Origin: Streptomyces olivaceus
Lineage (GTDB): Bacteria; Actinomycetota; Actinomycetes; Streptomycetales; Streptomycetaceae
Length of the DNA: 64,000 nt
Assembly (NCBI RefSeq): GCF_000721235.1
Contig: NZ_JOFH01000006.1
Coordinates: 242,790 to 306,789 of the forward strand
Direction: 5' to 3'
In this document: in pieces, positions 27,309 to 35,853 of the stretch
Layout: every line of letters begins with the position of its first letter
Numbering within the stretch: the first letter of the stretch is position 1
Translations under genes and position numbers: made by a program
The notes under the pieces: generated by a model
What the model saw: the letters and a program-made list of their open reading frames with translations, nothing else
The model's database searches: none
Told to the model about the DNA's origin: nothing

Positions 27309-28182
27309 TGTCCCGGACGCCCGCGAAGAGGTCGTCCTCGGGGAGGGAGGTTTCCACGAGGGACTTCGCGAGCTCGTACTCCTCGGTGGGCCAGACCTCC
27401 TTCTGGAGCTCCAGCGGCACCCGGAACCAGCCCCCGTCGGGGTCGATCTGCGTGGCGTGGGCGATCAGCGCCTTGTCGCGGATCTCGAAGAAGTCCGCGC
27501 ACGGCACGTGCGTGGTGAGCGTGCGCTCCTTGCGCTCGAACTCCGCCCAGCGCTTGAGCCAGTCCGCGTAGGGCGACTCCAGCCCGCGGTCGAGCAGCGC
27601 GTGGTGCAGCGCCTCGGTGCGGGGCCGGTTGAAGCCCTGGTTGTAGTACACCTTCGAGGGCTGGTACGCCGCTCCGTACTCGGCCTCCGGGTACTTCTCG
27701 GTGTCGGCCGCGCCCTCGAAGGCCACCATCGTGATCTTGTGGGTCATGATGTGGTCGGGGTGCGGATACCCGCCGTTCTCGTCGTAGGTGGTGATCACCT
27801 GGGGGCGGAAGGAGCGGATCTTGCGCACCAGCTCGCCGGCCGCCTTGTCGACGTCCTCCAGGGCGAAGCAGCCCTCCGGGAGCGGCGGCAGCGGGTCACC
27901 CTCGGGCAAGCCGGAGTCGACGAAGCCGAGCCACTCCTGCCGCACGCCGAGGATCTCCCGGGCCTCGTCCATCTCCTTCTTGCGCACCTCGTGGATGTGC
28001 TCCTCGATGTACGGGTCGCCCTGGAGCTTCGGGTTGAGGATGGAGCCGCGTTCCCCGCCCGTGCAGGTCACCACCAGCACGTCCACCCCCTCGGACACGT
28101 ACTTCGCCATGGTGGCCGCGCCCTTGCTCGACTCGTCGTCGGGGTGGGCGTGCACGGCCATCAGTCGCAGCTGGTCAGTCAA
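27301..28182 (-). CDS. mca: Mycothiol S-conjugate amidase
   Basis: This 293-residue zinc amidase cleaves mycothiol-toxin conjugates, releasing a mercapturic acid for export and GlcN-Ins for mycothiol recycling. The zinc motif HAHPDDE (His13, Asp16) opens the protein, and the second His ligand is in GGYPHPDHIMTH. Length and the C-terminal segment HATQIDPDGGWFRVP fit Mca rather than the paralogue MshB. It is the first gene of a two-gene minus-strand unit and diverges from the DUF4307 gene. Confidence 0.95.
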   Translation of the reverse strand: MTDQLRLMAVHAHPDDESSKGAATMAKYVSEGVDVLVVTCTGGERGSILNPKLQGDPYIEEHIHEVRKKEMDEAREILGVRQEWLGFVDSGLPEGDPLPPLPEGCFALEDVDKAAGELVRKIRSFRPQVITTYDENGGYPHPDHIMTHKITMVAFEGAADTEKYPEAEYGAAYQPSKVYYNQGFNRPRTEALHHALLDRGLESPYADWLKRWAEFERKERTLTTHVPCADFFEIRDKALIAHATQIDPDGGWFRVPLELQKEVWPTEEYELAKSLVETSLPEDDLFAGVRDNA

Positions 28183-28306
28183 GACTCATTCCTCGGTCAG
28201 TCGGCGCCCGTCTGCATCGGCGCAATCGGGGGCTTCTATAGTGACCGAATCGGGAGCGGAATAATTCCGGCACCCGGGAAGCCCGGCTCCTGCCGAGAGG
28301 ACGATC

Positions 28307-28714
28307 ATGAGTACGGCGAGCACGCGAACGCCGCGAGCGCCCGAGGGCCGCTACGGCCGCTCCTCGGACGAGCGGGCCGACCGCACGCTCAAGGTCGCCG
28401 GTGCCGTGCTCGGTGCCGTCCTGCTCGCGGTGATCGGCTGGTTCGGCTACCACTACGTCGGCCAGAACAAGATCAGCGGCGAGCTGATCGGCTTCGAGCT
28501 CGCGGAGGACTCGGTGCAGGTGCACCTGGAGGTCCGCAAGGACGCCGGGGCCACCGGCTACTGCACCGTGCGCTCCCAGGCGGAGGACGGCGACGAGGTG
28601 GGCCGGGCCGACTTCCGCTTCGACGGGGACGCCACCCGCATCGACAAGGTGGTCACCCTGCGCACCAAGGCCGCCGGGACGACGGCCGAGCTGCTCGGCT
28701 GCCACCCGGAGTGA
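28307..28714 (+). CDS. DUF4307 membrane-anchored protein
   Basis: This 135-residue DUF4307 protein has a polar, Arg-rich N terminus containing RYGRSSDER, one membrane helix (about residues 29-51) and an extracytoplasmic beta-rich domain with two cysteines (GYCTVRS, LLGCHPE) that could pair. GAGAGGACG precedes the ATG. The biochemical role is unknown. It lies between mca and greA, as I recall for other streptomycetes. Confidence 0.88.
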   Translation: MSTASTRTPRAPEGRYGRSSDERADRTLKVAGAVLGAVLLAVIGWFGYHYVGQNKISGELIGFELAEDSVQVHLEVRKDAGATGYCTVRSQAEDGDEVGRADFRFDGDATRIDKVVTLRTKAAGTTAELLGCHPE

Positions 28715-28840
28715 CGCAGCTGGTCCAGCTGCTCCAGCAGTGCCCACGAGCGCCAAAACGTGCCGCCTGACCTGCGGTGACATGGATCTGGTGGCTTATG
28801 TCCTCCCCCTTTGGGTACTGAATTGTTAGGCTCGTGGTTT

Positions 28841-28877
28841 CGCCCTTCCGTGAAGGAACATCCTTCTGGGTAGGGCG
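28841..28877 (+). promoter_or_regulatory. Nested hairpin in the greA leader
   Basis: CGCCCT (28841-28846) pairs with AGGGCG (28872-28877), and GAAGGA (28852-28857) pairs with TCCTTC (28861-28866) over a 3-base loop; the two stems are separated by 5-base internal loops. The structure ends 35 bases before the greA GTG and is followed by a T-rich stretch. It may be a leader attenuator or an mRNA stability element. Confidence 0.55.
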
Positions 28878-28912
28878 TTGATTTGTATTCCCAGTACCAA
28901 CGAGGAGCACCC

Positions 28913-29410
28913 GTGACCCAGACCAGCGAGAACGTCACCTGGCTGACCCAGGAGGCGTACAACAAGCTCAAGGAGGAGCTTGAATACCTTACTGGTCCTG
29001 CGCGCACCGAGATCTCTTCCAAGATCGCCGCCGCCCGCGAGGAGGGGGACCTGCGCGAGAACGGCGGGTACCACGCGGCGAAGGAGGAGCAGGGCAAGCA
29101 GGAGCTCCGTGTGCGCCAGCTGACCCAGCTGCTCGAGAACGCCAAGGTGGGCGAGGCCCCGGCCGCCGACGGTGCGGTGGCCCCCGGCATGGTGGTCACG
29201 ATCGCCTTCGACGGTGACGAGGACGACACGCTGACCTTCCTGCTCGCCTCCCGCGAGTACGCGAGCTCGGAGATCGAGACCTACTCGCCGCAGTCGCCGC
29301 TGGGCTCGGGCGTCATCGGCCACAAGGTCGGCGACGACGCCCAGTACGAGCTGCCCAACGGCAAGCCGGCCTCGGTGAAGATCCTCAAGGCCGAGCCGTA
29401 CAACGGCTGA
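28913..29410 (+). CDS. greA: Transcription elongation factor GreA
   Basis: This 165-residue Gre factor inserts its coiled coil into the RNA polymerase secondary channel and stimulates cleavage of backtracked RNA. The N-terminal coiled coil carries the acidic tip REEGDLRENGGYHAAKEEQ, which corresponds to the catalytic DLSENAEY region of other GreA proteins. The C-terminal domain with SPLGSGVIGHKVGD follows. GAGGAG lies 5 bases before the GTG. A 15-bp terminator follows at 29435. Confidence 0.96.
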   Translation: MTQTSENVTWLTQEAYNKLKEELEYLTGPARTEISSKIAAAREEGDLRENGGYHAAKEEQGKQELRVRQLTQLLENAKVGEAPAADGAVAPGMVVTIAFDGDEDDTLTFLLASREYASSEIETYSPQSPLGSGVIGHKVGDDAQYELPNGKPASVKILKAEPYNG

Positions 29411-29434
29411 CCCGGCCCGGCTTTCCGCCTCGAC

Positions 29435-29469
29435 CGAGCCCTCGGCGTCCCTGTGACGCCGGGGGCTCG
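29435..29469. terminator. Strong bidirectional terminator after greA
   Basis: A 15-bp stem with one G-U type pair (left arm CGAGCCCTCGGCGTC) and a 5-base loop lies between convergent greA and the ABC permease gene and can serve both. Confidence 0.85.
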
Positions 29470-29509
29470 TCGCCGTCTCGGCGTCCTCGCCGTCTCGCCG
29501 TCTCGCCGT

Positions 29510-30367
29510 TCAGTTGGCGGCCGAGCGGTACTTGCGCACCGCCAGGGTCCGGAAGACCGCGATGATCAGCACGGACCAGATCAGCGAGGCCCACACCGGG
29601 TGCTGCATGGGCCAGGCGTCGGACTGGACGACTCCCGGGTTGCCGAACAGTTCGCGTGTCGCCTGCACCGTGGCGCTGAACGGATTCCACTCGGCTATGT
29701 GCCGCAGCCAGGGCGTCATCTGGCTGGAGTCCACGAAGGCGTTCGACACGAACGTCACCGGGAACAGCCAGATGATCCCTCCCGAGGTCGCCGCCTCCGG
29801 CGTCCGCACGGACAGCCCGATGAGCGCCCCGATCCAGGTGAACGCGTATCCGAGCAGGAGGAGCAGGCCGAAGGCGCCCAGGATCTTCCCGGCGTTGGTC
29901 GGCTCCGCGGATCCGGTGCGCCAGCCCACGAGCAGGGCGACGATCGCGAGGACGAGCACCGTGATGCACGTCTGGACGAGATCGGCGACGGTCCGTCCCG
30001 TCAGCACCGCGCCCCGCGCCATCGGCAGGGAGCGGAAGCGGTCGACGAGACCCTTCTGCATGTCGTCGGCGATTCCGGCCGCCGACCCCGCGGTGGCGAA
30101 GGTGACGGTCTGCGCGAAGATGCCGGCCATCAGGAAGTCCTTGTAGACGCCCGCGTCGGTGGTGTTCCCGATCTTCATCGAGCCGCCGAAGACATAGGTG
30201 AACAGGACGACGAACATCACCGGCTGGATGACCCCGAACAGGACCATCTCCGGGATCCTGGTCATCCGGATCAGGTTTCTGCGGGCGATGACCAGCGAGT
30301 CGCGGACGGACTGGCCCATGCGGTTGGCGGCGGCCGCGACCGGCGCCGTTTCGGTGGCGGCGCTCAC
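29510..30367 (-). CDS. ABC-2 type exporter permease, DrrB-like
   Basis: This 285-residue permease has six membrane segments and the ABC-2 signature region (GLVDRFRSLPMARGAVLTGR). It resembles DrrB of antibiotic and lipid exporters. The GTG at 30367 has GGAGG 7 bases upstream and overlaps the stop of the ATPase gene (GTGA). The longer open frame reaching 31444 is only the shadow of the ATPase gene. The substrate is unknown. Confidence 0.9.
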   Translation of the reverse strand: MSAATETAPVAAAANRMGQSVRDSLVIARRNLIRMTRIPEMVLFGVIQPVMFVVLFTYVFGGSMKIGNTTDAGVYKDFLMAGIFAQTVTFATAGSAAGIADDMQKGLVDRFRSLPMARGAVLTGRTVADLVQTCITVLVLAIVALLVGWRTGSAEPTNAGKILGAFGLLLLLGYAFTWIGALIGLSVRTPEAATSGGIIWLFPVTFVSNAFVDSSQMTPWLRHIAEWNPFSATVQATRELFGNPGVVQSDAWPMQHPVWASLIWSVLIIAVFRTLAVRKYRSAAN

Positions 30368-31368
30368 TTGGTGGCCTCCTTCTCCTGCTCGTGGCCGGCG
30401 TCGTCCGCCGGGCCGTCCTCCCCCTTGGTCTCGGCGACATGGCCGGTGAGGGAGAGGAAGACGTCGTCGAGGGTGGGGCGACGCAGGCCGATGTCGTCGA
30501 TCTCGATGCCGCGGACGTCGAGTTCGCGGATGACCTCGGCGAGCAGCTTGGCGCCGCCGGTGACGGGGACGGTGAGCTTGCGGGTGTGCTCCTCGACGGT
30601 GGTCGAGCCCTTGCCGAAGCCGGCGAGCACCTCTGCGGCCTCCCCCATGTGGTCGCGCTCGTGGACGACGACCTCGACCCGCTCTCCCCCGGTGCGGGCC
30701 TTGAGCTGGTCGGAGGTGCCGCGGGCTATGACACGGCCGTGGTCGACGACCGCGATGTCGTGCGCGAGGTGATCGGCCTCCTCCAGGTACTGCGTGGTCA
30801 GCAGCAGGGTCGTACCACCGGCGACCAGCTGTTTGATGACCCCCCACAGCTCCTGCCGGTTGCGCGGGTCGAGGCCGGTGGTCGGCTCGTCCATGAACAT
30901 GACGGGCGGGCAGACGACCAGGGCGGCCGCCAGGTCGAGCCGGCGCCGCATGCCACCGGAGTAGGTCTTGGTGGGCCGGTCCGCGGCGTCCGCGAGGTGG
31001 AACTGGTCCAGCAGCTCGGCGGCCCGGGCCTTCGCCGCCCTGCCCCTCATCTGGTAGAGCTGGCCGACCATCTGCAGGTTCTCCCGGCCGGTCAGGTATT
31101 CGTCGACCGCGGCGAACTGGCCGGAGAGGCCGATGGAACGCCGCACCTCGTTGGGTTGCCCGAGTACGTCGAGGCCCGCGACGACCGCCTTGCCGCTGTC
31201 GGGGCGCAGCAGGGTCGTGAGACAGCGGACGGCGGTGGTCTTGCCCGCGCCGTTCGGTCCGAGCAGGCCCAGGACCGTGCCCTCGGGTACGTCCAGGTCG
31301 ACACCGTCCAGAGCCCTTACGTCGCCGAAGGTCTTGACCAGGCCTTCGGCATAGATGGCGCCCGGCAT
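30364..31368 (-). CDS. ABC exporter ATPase, DrrA-like
   Basis: This 334-residue ATP-binding subunit has Walker A GPNGAGKTT, signature YSGGMRRRLD, and Walker B MFMDEPTTGLDP. The C-terminal extension with RGIEIDDIGLRRPTLDDVFLSLTG is typical of the DrrA branch, which serves drug or lipid export. The ATG at 31368 has GGAG 6 bases upstream, better placed than for the GTG at 31380. It forms an operon with the permease and is preceded by the palindrome at 31456-31471. Confidence 0.92.
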   Translation of the reverse strand: MPGAIYAEGLVKTFGDVRALDGVDLDVPEGTVLGLLGPNGAGKTTAVRCLTTLLRPDSGKAVVAGLDVLGQPNEVRRSIGLSGQFAAVDEYLTGRENLQMVGQLYQMRGRAAKARAAELLDQFHLADAADRPTKTYSGGMRRRLDLAAALVVCPPVMFMDEPTTGLDPRNRQELWGVIKQLVAGGTTLLLTTQYLEEADHLAHDIAVVDHGRVIARGTSDQLKARTGGERVEVVVHERDHMGEAAEVLAGFGKGSTTVEEHTRKLTVPVTGGAKLLAEVIRELDVRGIEIDDIGLRRPTLDDVFLSLTGHVAETKGEDGPADDAGHEQEKEATK

Positions 31369-31455
31369 ATGAGTCTCCACGTCGTCGGGGATTCTTCGAA
31401 AAGCCTAGGTTTGTACGATTCGCCGCGCTCAGCGAGCGGCGCATGACACACAGTA

Positions 31456-31471
31456 ACGCGATGTATCGCGT
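31456..31471. promoter_or_regulatory. Palindromic operator candidate upstream of ABC exporter
   Basis: ACGCGAT GT ATCGCGT, a perfect 7-2-7 inverted repeat, lies 88 bases upstream of the exporter start and just past the ilvA 3' end. No regulator is encoded next to the exporter, so its ligand protein is unknown; TetR or PadR families use sites of this shape. Confidence 0.5.
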
Positions 31472-31516
31472 CTCACAATGCAGTTGCCCGAACGAGTGAC
31501 GAAGCGGCCGAGCAGC

Positions 31517-32746
31517 TCAGGCGATGACGGTGTAGCCCGCCTCCCGCAGCGCCCGGCCGACCTCCGCGCAGTGCTCCGGGCCCTTCGTCTCCAGGTGCAG
31601 CTCGACCTCCGCCTCCGTGAGCCCGAGCCGCGGGTGGGTCCGCACGTGGCTCACGTCGAGGACGTTGGCGTCGACCACCGACAGCACCCCGAGAAGCGTG
31701 GCAAGGGCGCCCGGCCGGTCCGTCAGGCGGAGCCGGACCGCCAGGTAACGGCCCTGCGCGGCCATGCCGTGCCGCAGCACGCCCTGCATCAGCACCGGGT
31801 CCACGTTGCCGCCGGACAGCACCGCCACCACCGGGCCCGCGAAGGTCTCGGGCGCGCTCAGCAGCGCCGCCACCGGGCTCGCGCCGGCCGGCTCCACGAC
31901 CAGTTTGGCCCGCTCCAGACAGAGCAGCAGCGCCGTGGACAGCTCGTCCTCGGAGACCGTACGGACCTCGTCCACCAGCTCGCCGACGATCCCGAACGGC
32001 ACGTCACCGGGCCGCCCCACCTTGATGCCGTCGGCCATCGTGACCGGGTTCTCGACGGCCACCGGGCGGCCCGCGGCGAGCGAGGGCGGATACGCCGCCG
32101 CGCCCTCCGCCTGCACGCCCACGATCCGCACGTCGGGCCGCAGCGCCTTCACGGCGACCGCGATGCCGGCCACCAGTCCGCCCCCGCCGATGCCGACCAC
32201 GACGGTCCGCACCTCGGGGCACTGCTCCAGGATCTCCAGCCCGACGGTGCCCTGGCCCGCGATGACGTCGGGATGGTCGAAGGGGTGGATGAACACGGCA
32301 CCGCTGCGCTCCGCGTACTCCTGGGCCGCGGCCAGCGTCTCGTCGACGACCTGGCCGTGCAGCCGCACCTCGGCGCCGTACTCCCGGGTCGCGCTGACCT
32401 TCGGCAGCGGGGCGCCCTTCGGCATGAACACCGTCGAACGCACCCCGAGCAGCGACGACGCCAGCGCCACGCCCTGCGCGTGGTTGCCCGCGCTCGCCGC
32501 GACCACACCGGCGGCCCGCTGCTCGGGCAGCAGCCCGGCGATCCGCACATAGGCGCCACGCAGCTTGAACGAGCCCGTGCGCTGAAGGTTCTCGCACTTG
32601 AGGTGCACCGGCGAGCCGACCATCCGGGACAGGTGCCTGCTGCCCTCCATCGCCGTCACCCGTGCGACACCCGAGAGCATCTTCTGGGCTCCGCGCACGT
32701 CGTCGAGGGTGACGGGTCCGACAGGGGCGGCCGTGCTGTAGCTCAT
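31517..32746 (-). CDS. ilvA: Threonine ammonia-lyase with ACT domain
   Basis: This 409-residue PLP fold-II enzyme deaminates threonine to 2-oxobutyrate, feeding isoleucine or propionyl-CoA. The PLP lysine is Lys61 in GSFKLRGAY, the phosphate-binding loop is GIGGGGLVAGIA and the cap residues SAGNHAQGVA are present. The last 75 residues are a single ACT-like domain (RLRLTDRPGALATLLGVL), as in shorter allosteric or catabolic forms. It diverges from the MarR gene. Confidence 0.94.
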   Translation of the reverse strand: MSYSTAAPVGPVTLDDVRGAQKMLSGVARVTAMEGSRHLSRMVGSPVHLKCENLQRTGSFKLRGAYVRIAGLLPEQRAAGVVAASAGNHAQGVALASSLLGVRSTVFMPKGAPLPKVSATREYGAEVRLHGQVVDETLAAAQEYAERSGAVFIHPFDHPDVIAGQGTVGLEILEQCPEVRTVVVGIGGGGLVAGIAVAVKALRPDVRIVGVQAEGAAAYPPSLAAGRPVAVENPVTMADGIKVGRPGDVPFGIVGELVDEVRTVSEDELSTALLLCLERAKLVVEPAGASPVAALLSAPETFAGPVVAVLSGGNVDPVLMQGVLRHGMAAQGRYLAVRLRLTDRPGALATLLGVLSVVDANVLDVSHVRTHPRLGLTEAEVELHLETKGPEHCAEVGRALREAGYTVIA

Positions 32747-32892
32747 GTCCCCAGCATCGCAGTTCGCGGTCCCGGTGCACCGTTGTGACCAACCTCCGAG
32801 ACCTGCTTTGCCCGAGCGTCGGTACGCCCTGCCGCCCGGCCGCGTACCCTGTCCCCCAAATCAGCAGCCCTCCACGAAGTGAGCCCCCGGCC

Positions 32893-33417
32893 ATGCCCAC
32901 AACACCTGAAATGTCGATGGACATGACGACCGCCGGTGACCCCGGTCTTCTCGAGACGCTCCAGCACGAGGTCGCGCTCTTCGCGCGGCGCGCGGAACAG
33001 ACCCGGCTCGGCGGAGTCGGCCAGGTGCGCAACTCCATGGACCGAGCCGCCTACCTCCTGCTCAACCGCCTCGACAAAGAGGGCCCGATGGGCGTGAAGG
33101 CCCTCGCCGCGAGCATGGGCATCGACTCCTCGACGGTCACCCGGCAGGTGGCCCCGCTCGTCGACAGCGGACTCGTCAAGCGGACCTCGCACCCGGAGGA
33201 CGGCCGCGCGGTGGTCCTCCAGCTGTCCCCGCGCGGCGTGTCGCGGCTGGAGGAGGTCCGGACCTCCCGGCGTCAGCTCATGGCCGAGCTGACCCACGAC
33301 TGGGCACCGGAGGAGCGCGAGACCTTCTGCGCGCTCCTCGCACGCTTCAACGGCGCCCTGTCCGCCCGTATGGCCCCCTCGGGTGCGACGGCCACGGATA
33401 CGCCGTCGTCCTCCTGA
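32893..33417 (+). CDS. MarR-family regulator
   Basis: This 174-residue winged-helix regulator has the recognition region LAASMGIDSSTVTRQVAPLVDSGLV, the wing RTSHPEDGRAVVLQLSPRG and the flanking dimerisation helices. The ATG at 32893 is the first in the conserved frame, with weak GAGCC upstream; a later Met (MSMDM) is possible. Targets are unknown; the divergent ilvA or the sigma-like gene downstream are candidates by position only. Confidence 0.88.
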   Translation: MPTTPEMSMDMTTAGDPGLLETLQHEVALFARRAEQTRLGGVGQVRNSMDRAAYLLLNRLDKEGPMGVKALAASMGIDSSTVTRQVAPLVDSGLVKRTSHPEDGRAVVLQLSPRGVSRLEEVRTSRRQLMAELTHDWAPEERETFCALLARFNGALSARMAPSGATATDTPSSS

Positions 33418-33552
33418 CGCGCCGTCCCCAGACGTCCTCACCCGTCGTCGCCGGTTATCGCCGGCCCTCACCCGTCCTCGCCCGTCCTCGGCGAGGTTTC
33501 CGGGACGGTTCGCACCGGACCCTTGACCGGCGGGCCGCCCCTGGCCTGATAT

Positions 33553-33578
33553 GAGACCTCAGGTATGGAGACCTCAGG
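33553..33578. promoter_or_regulatory. Direct repeat upstream of sigma-like gene
   Basis: GAGACCTCAGG occurs twice, at 33553 and 33568, 15 bases apart start to start, 30 bases before the GTG at 33608. The arrangement suits a transcription-factor site or, given the sigma-like gene, an autoregulatory promoter. The 130 bases before it hold only short CGTCCTC-type repeats. Confidence 0.5.
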
Positions 33579-33607
33579 GCTCGTCGCCGGTCCGGGCGGG
33601 AGGCGCG

Positions 33608-34174
33608 GTGCGAGAACGGCATGCGTCCCACGGAGCCCGCCGGGCCCGGGAGTTCGAGGCGTTCGTCGCGGGTGCGGCGGGACGGCTGCTGCATGCCGCC
33701 ACCCTGCTCACGGCGGAGCCCCCGGACGCCAACCCGCGCGCGCGGCACCTGCTCGCCCTGTCCCTGGCCCACACCTACGCGGCCTGGGACCGGCTGCACG
33801 GCGAGGACCCCTACGACCGGACCCGGCAGTACCTGGCCACCCGCTTCGCCCGCGAGGCCTGGCACCGGCACGGCGGCCTCGGCCGGTCCCGCGGTCGCCC
33901 CGCCGGCCCCCTGGGGGGCCTCTCCCCGCAGGAACGCCTGATCCTGGTCCTCAGGCTGTACGAGGGCGTCGCCGAGGAACAGGCAGCGGCCCTGCTCGGC
34001 CTGCCCCTGGAGCGCGTGCGGACGCTCTGCGACCGGGCGGTGGCGACGCTTCTCCGCCCGCCCGCCCGCCGCGCCGGTCCGTCCGGTGGCACCGGACACG
34101 AGGACGGCGACGCCGTGAGGGGCCCGGCGGCGGGCACGCGCGCGGGGAGCCGCGGGAGGGTGAGGGGGTCGTGA
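33608..34174 (+). CDS. Sigma-70-like (SigE-family) protein
   Basis: This 188-residue protein has an ECF-like layout. An N-terminal helical part (REFEAFVAGAAGRLLHAATLLT, then LAHTYAAWDRLHGEDPYDRTRQYL) corresponds to region 2, but the core-binding DAEDLVQ stretch is altered. A region-4 helix-turn-helix follows (LSPQERLILVLRLYEGVAEEQAAALLGLPLERVRTL). GGGAGG precedes the GTG. It overlaps the next gene by one base. Whether it is an active sigma factor is uncertain because region 2 is degenerate. Confidence 0.7.
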   Translation: MRERHASHGARRAREFEAFVAGAAGRLLHAATLLTAEPPDANPRARHLLALSLAHTYAAWDRLHGEDPYDRTRQYLATRFAREAWHRHGGLGRSRGRPAGPLGGLSPQERLILVLRLYEGVAEEQAAALLGLPLERVRTLCDRAVATLLRPPARRAGPSGGTGHEDGDAVRGPAAGTRAGSRGRVRGS

Positions 34175-34431
34175 TGAGCCGCCCGAAACGCGAGGCCGCC
34201 GCGCGGCGGATCCTTGAGCAGTCGCCGCCGCGGGTCCCGCCCGAGCTGTACGCGGAGGCCGTGCGCCGCGGCGGTCGCATGCTGCGGCGCAGGACCGCCC
34301 TCCGCCGCCTGACGTGGCTGGTGCTCGGCGCGGCGGCCGTGGCGTTCGCGGTGTGGGCCCTGACCGTCCAGCCGTGGGTGGAGCCGCCGTCGGAGACGAC
34401 CCCACCCATGACGGGCTGGGAGGGCTGGTGA
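34174..34431 (+). CDS. Small membrane partner of sigma-like protein
   Basis: This 85-residue protein has a cytoplasmic Arg-rich N terminus of about 42 residues, one membrane helix (WLVLGAAAVAFAVWALTV) and a short Pro/Thr-rich outer tail. Its ATG overlaps the stop of the sigma-like gene (TGATG), so the two are translated together. The position and topology are those of an anti-sigma factor, but no zinc-binding anti-sigma motif is present, so this role is inference. Confidence 0.7.
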   Translation: MSRPKREAAARRILEQSPPRVPPELYAEAVRRGGRMLRRRTALRRLTWLVLGAAAVAFAVWALTVQPWVEPPSETTPPMTGWEGW

Positions 34432-34555
34432 GTCCGCTTCACGCGGGTGCATGACTCAACCGCGTGGGGGTCAACCGCGTGGGAGCCCGCCTTCAGTCGC
34501 AGCCCGCCCTCACGCGCGGGCACCGCCCTCACCCGCGGGACACCGCCTTCAGGCG

Positions 34556-34588
34556 CGGACGATCAGGCGGGCGCGACCGGATCGTCCG
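34556..34588 (-). terminator. Terminator hairpin after metB
   Basis: CGGACGATC pairs with GATCGTCCG (9 bp, 15-base loop) just past the metB stop on the minus strand. The 120 bases to its left carry a repeated TCAACCGCGTGGG and other short CCGCCCTCA-type repeats. Confidence 0.6.
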
Positions 34589-34601
34589 ACAGCCGGGGCA
34601 C

Positions 34602-35756
34602 CTAGCCGAGTGCCTGCTGGAGGTCGGCCAGCAGGTCGTCGGCGTTCTCGATGCCGACCGACAGCCGCACCAGGTCGGCGGGCACCTCCAGGGCGGAGCC
34701 CGCCGCGGAGGCGTGCGTCATCCGGCCCGGGTGCTCGATCAGCGACTCGACGCCGCCCAGGGACTCGCCGAGCGTGAACACCTTCGCGCGGTCGCACACC
34801 TCGACGGCCGCCTGCTCGCCGCCCTCGACGCGGAACGACACCATGCCGCCGAACGCCTTCATCTGCTTGGCGGCGACCTCGTGCCCCGGGTGCTCCGGCA
34901 GCCCCGGGTACAGCACGCTCGTCACGCGCGCGTGCCGCGAGAGCATCTCGACGACCTTGGTCGCGTTCTCGCTGTGCCGGTCCATGCGCACCGCGAGCGT
35001 CTTGGTGCCGCGCAGCACCAGCCAGGAGTCGAAGGGCCCGGCGACCGCGCCCATCGAGTTCTGGTGGAAGGCCAGCTCCTCCCCCAGCTCCTGGTCGTCG
35101 ACGATCAGCGCGCCGCCGACGACGTCCGAGTGACCGCCCATGTACTTGGTCAGGGAGTGCACGACGACGTCCGCGCCGAGCGCCAGCGGCTGCTGGAGGT
35201 AGGGCGTGGCGAAGGTGTTGTCGACGACGAGGCGCGCGCCGGCGTCCCGGGCGACCTGGGCCACGGCGGCGATGTCGGTGATCCCGAGGAGGGGGTTGGA
35301 GGGCGTCTCGACCCACACGGCCCTGGTCTTCGGGGTGAGCGCGGCCCGCACGGCCGCCGCGTCGCCCGTGTCGGCCACCGACCACTCCACGCCCCACTTG
35401 CCGGCGACCTTGGCGAAGAGCCGGAAGGTGCCGCCGTAGGCGTCGTTGGGGATGACCACGTGGTCGCCGGGGCGCAGCAGCGTACGCAACAGGCAGTCCT
35501 CGGCCGCCAGTCCGGACGCGAACGCCAGGCCCCGCCTGCCGGCCTCCAGGGCCGCGAGGTTCTCCTCCAGGGCGGTGCGGGTCGGGTTCGCGCTGCGGCT
35601 GTACTCGTAGCCGCCGCGCAGGCCGCCGACGCCGTCCTGCTTGTAGGTCGACACCTGATAGATGGGCGGTACGACCGCGCCCGTCAGGGGATCGGCGGTG
35701 TTGCCCGCGTGAATCGCGAGCGTCTCGAAGTGCTGACTGATGTGCCTGTCGCTCAT
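34602..35756 (-). CDS. metB: Cystathionine gamma-synthase
   Basis: This 384-residue PLP enzyme of trans-sulfuration and methionine biosynthesis condenses an acyl-homoserine with cysteine. The PLP lysine is Lys204 in VVVHSLTKYMGGHSDVVGG. The cofactor site YSRSANPTR and the substrate loop ETPSNPLLGITDI are present. The start at 35756 (MSDRHISQHFETLAIHAG) is the usual family N terminus; the 44 extra codons to 35888 are not. The family also contains lyases; the synthase call rests on overall resemblance to actinobacterial MetB. Confidence 0.92.
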   Translation of the reverse strand: MSDRHISQHFETLAIHAGNTADPLTGAVVPPIYQVSTYKQDGVGGLRGGYEYSRSANPTRTALEENLAALEAGRRGLAFASGLAAEDCLLRTLLRPGDHVVIPNDAYGGTFRLFAKVAGKWGVEWSVADTGDAAAVRAALTPKTRAVWVETPSNPLLGITDIAAVAQVARDAGARLVVDNTFATPYLQQPLALGADVVVHSLTKYMGGHSDVVGGALIVDDQELGEELAFHQNSMGAVAGPFDSWLVLRGTKTLAVRMDRHSENATKVVEMLSRHARVTSVLYPGLPEHPGHEVAAKQMKAFGGMVSFRVEGGEQAAVEVCDRAKVFTLGESLGGVESLIEHPGRMTHASAAGSALEVPADLVRLSVGIENADDLLADLQQALG

Positions 35757-35853
35757 GGGCACCGAGGGTAGCCGTGCGGAACGCTCCGCGCGTTTTCCAC
35801 AGGTCCCCTGGACAGGTTCGCCAATTGTCGGCGGCGTCTGGTTCGCTTGAGAC

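Noticed and set aside
29510..31444. Single 644-codon frame suggesting an ABC permease-ATPase fusion
   Set aside because: The N-terminal half is an out-of-frame shadow of the ATPase gene. The permease starts at 30367 with its own ribosome binding site and overlaps the ATPase stop.
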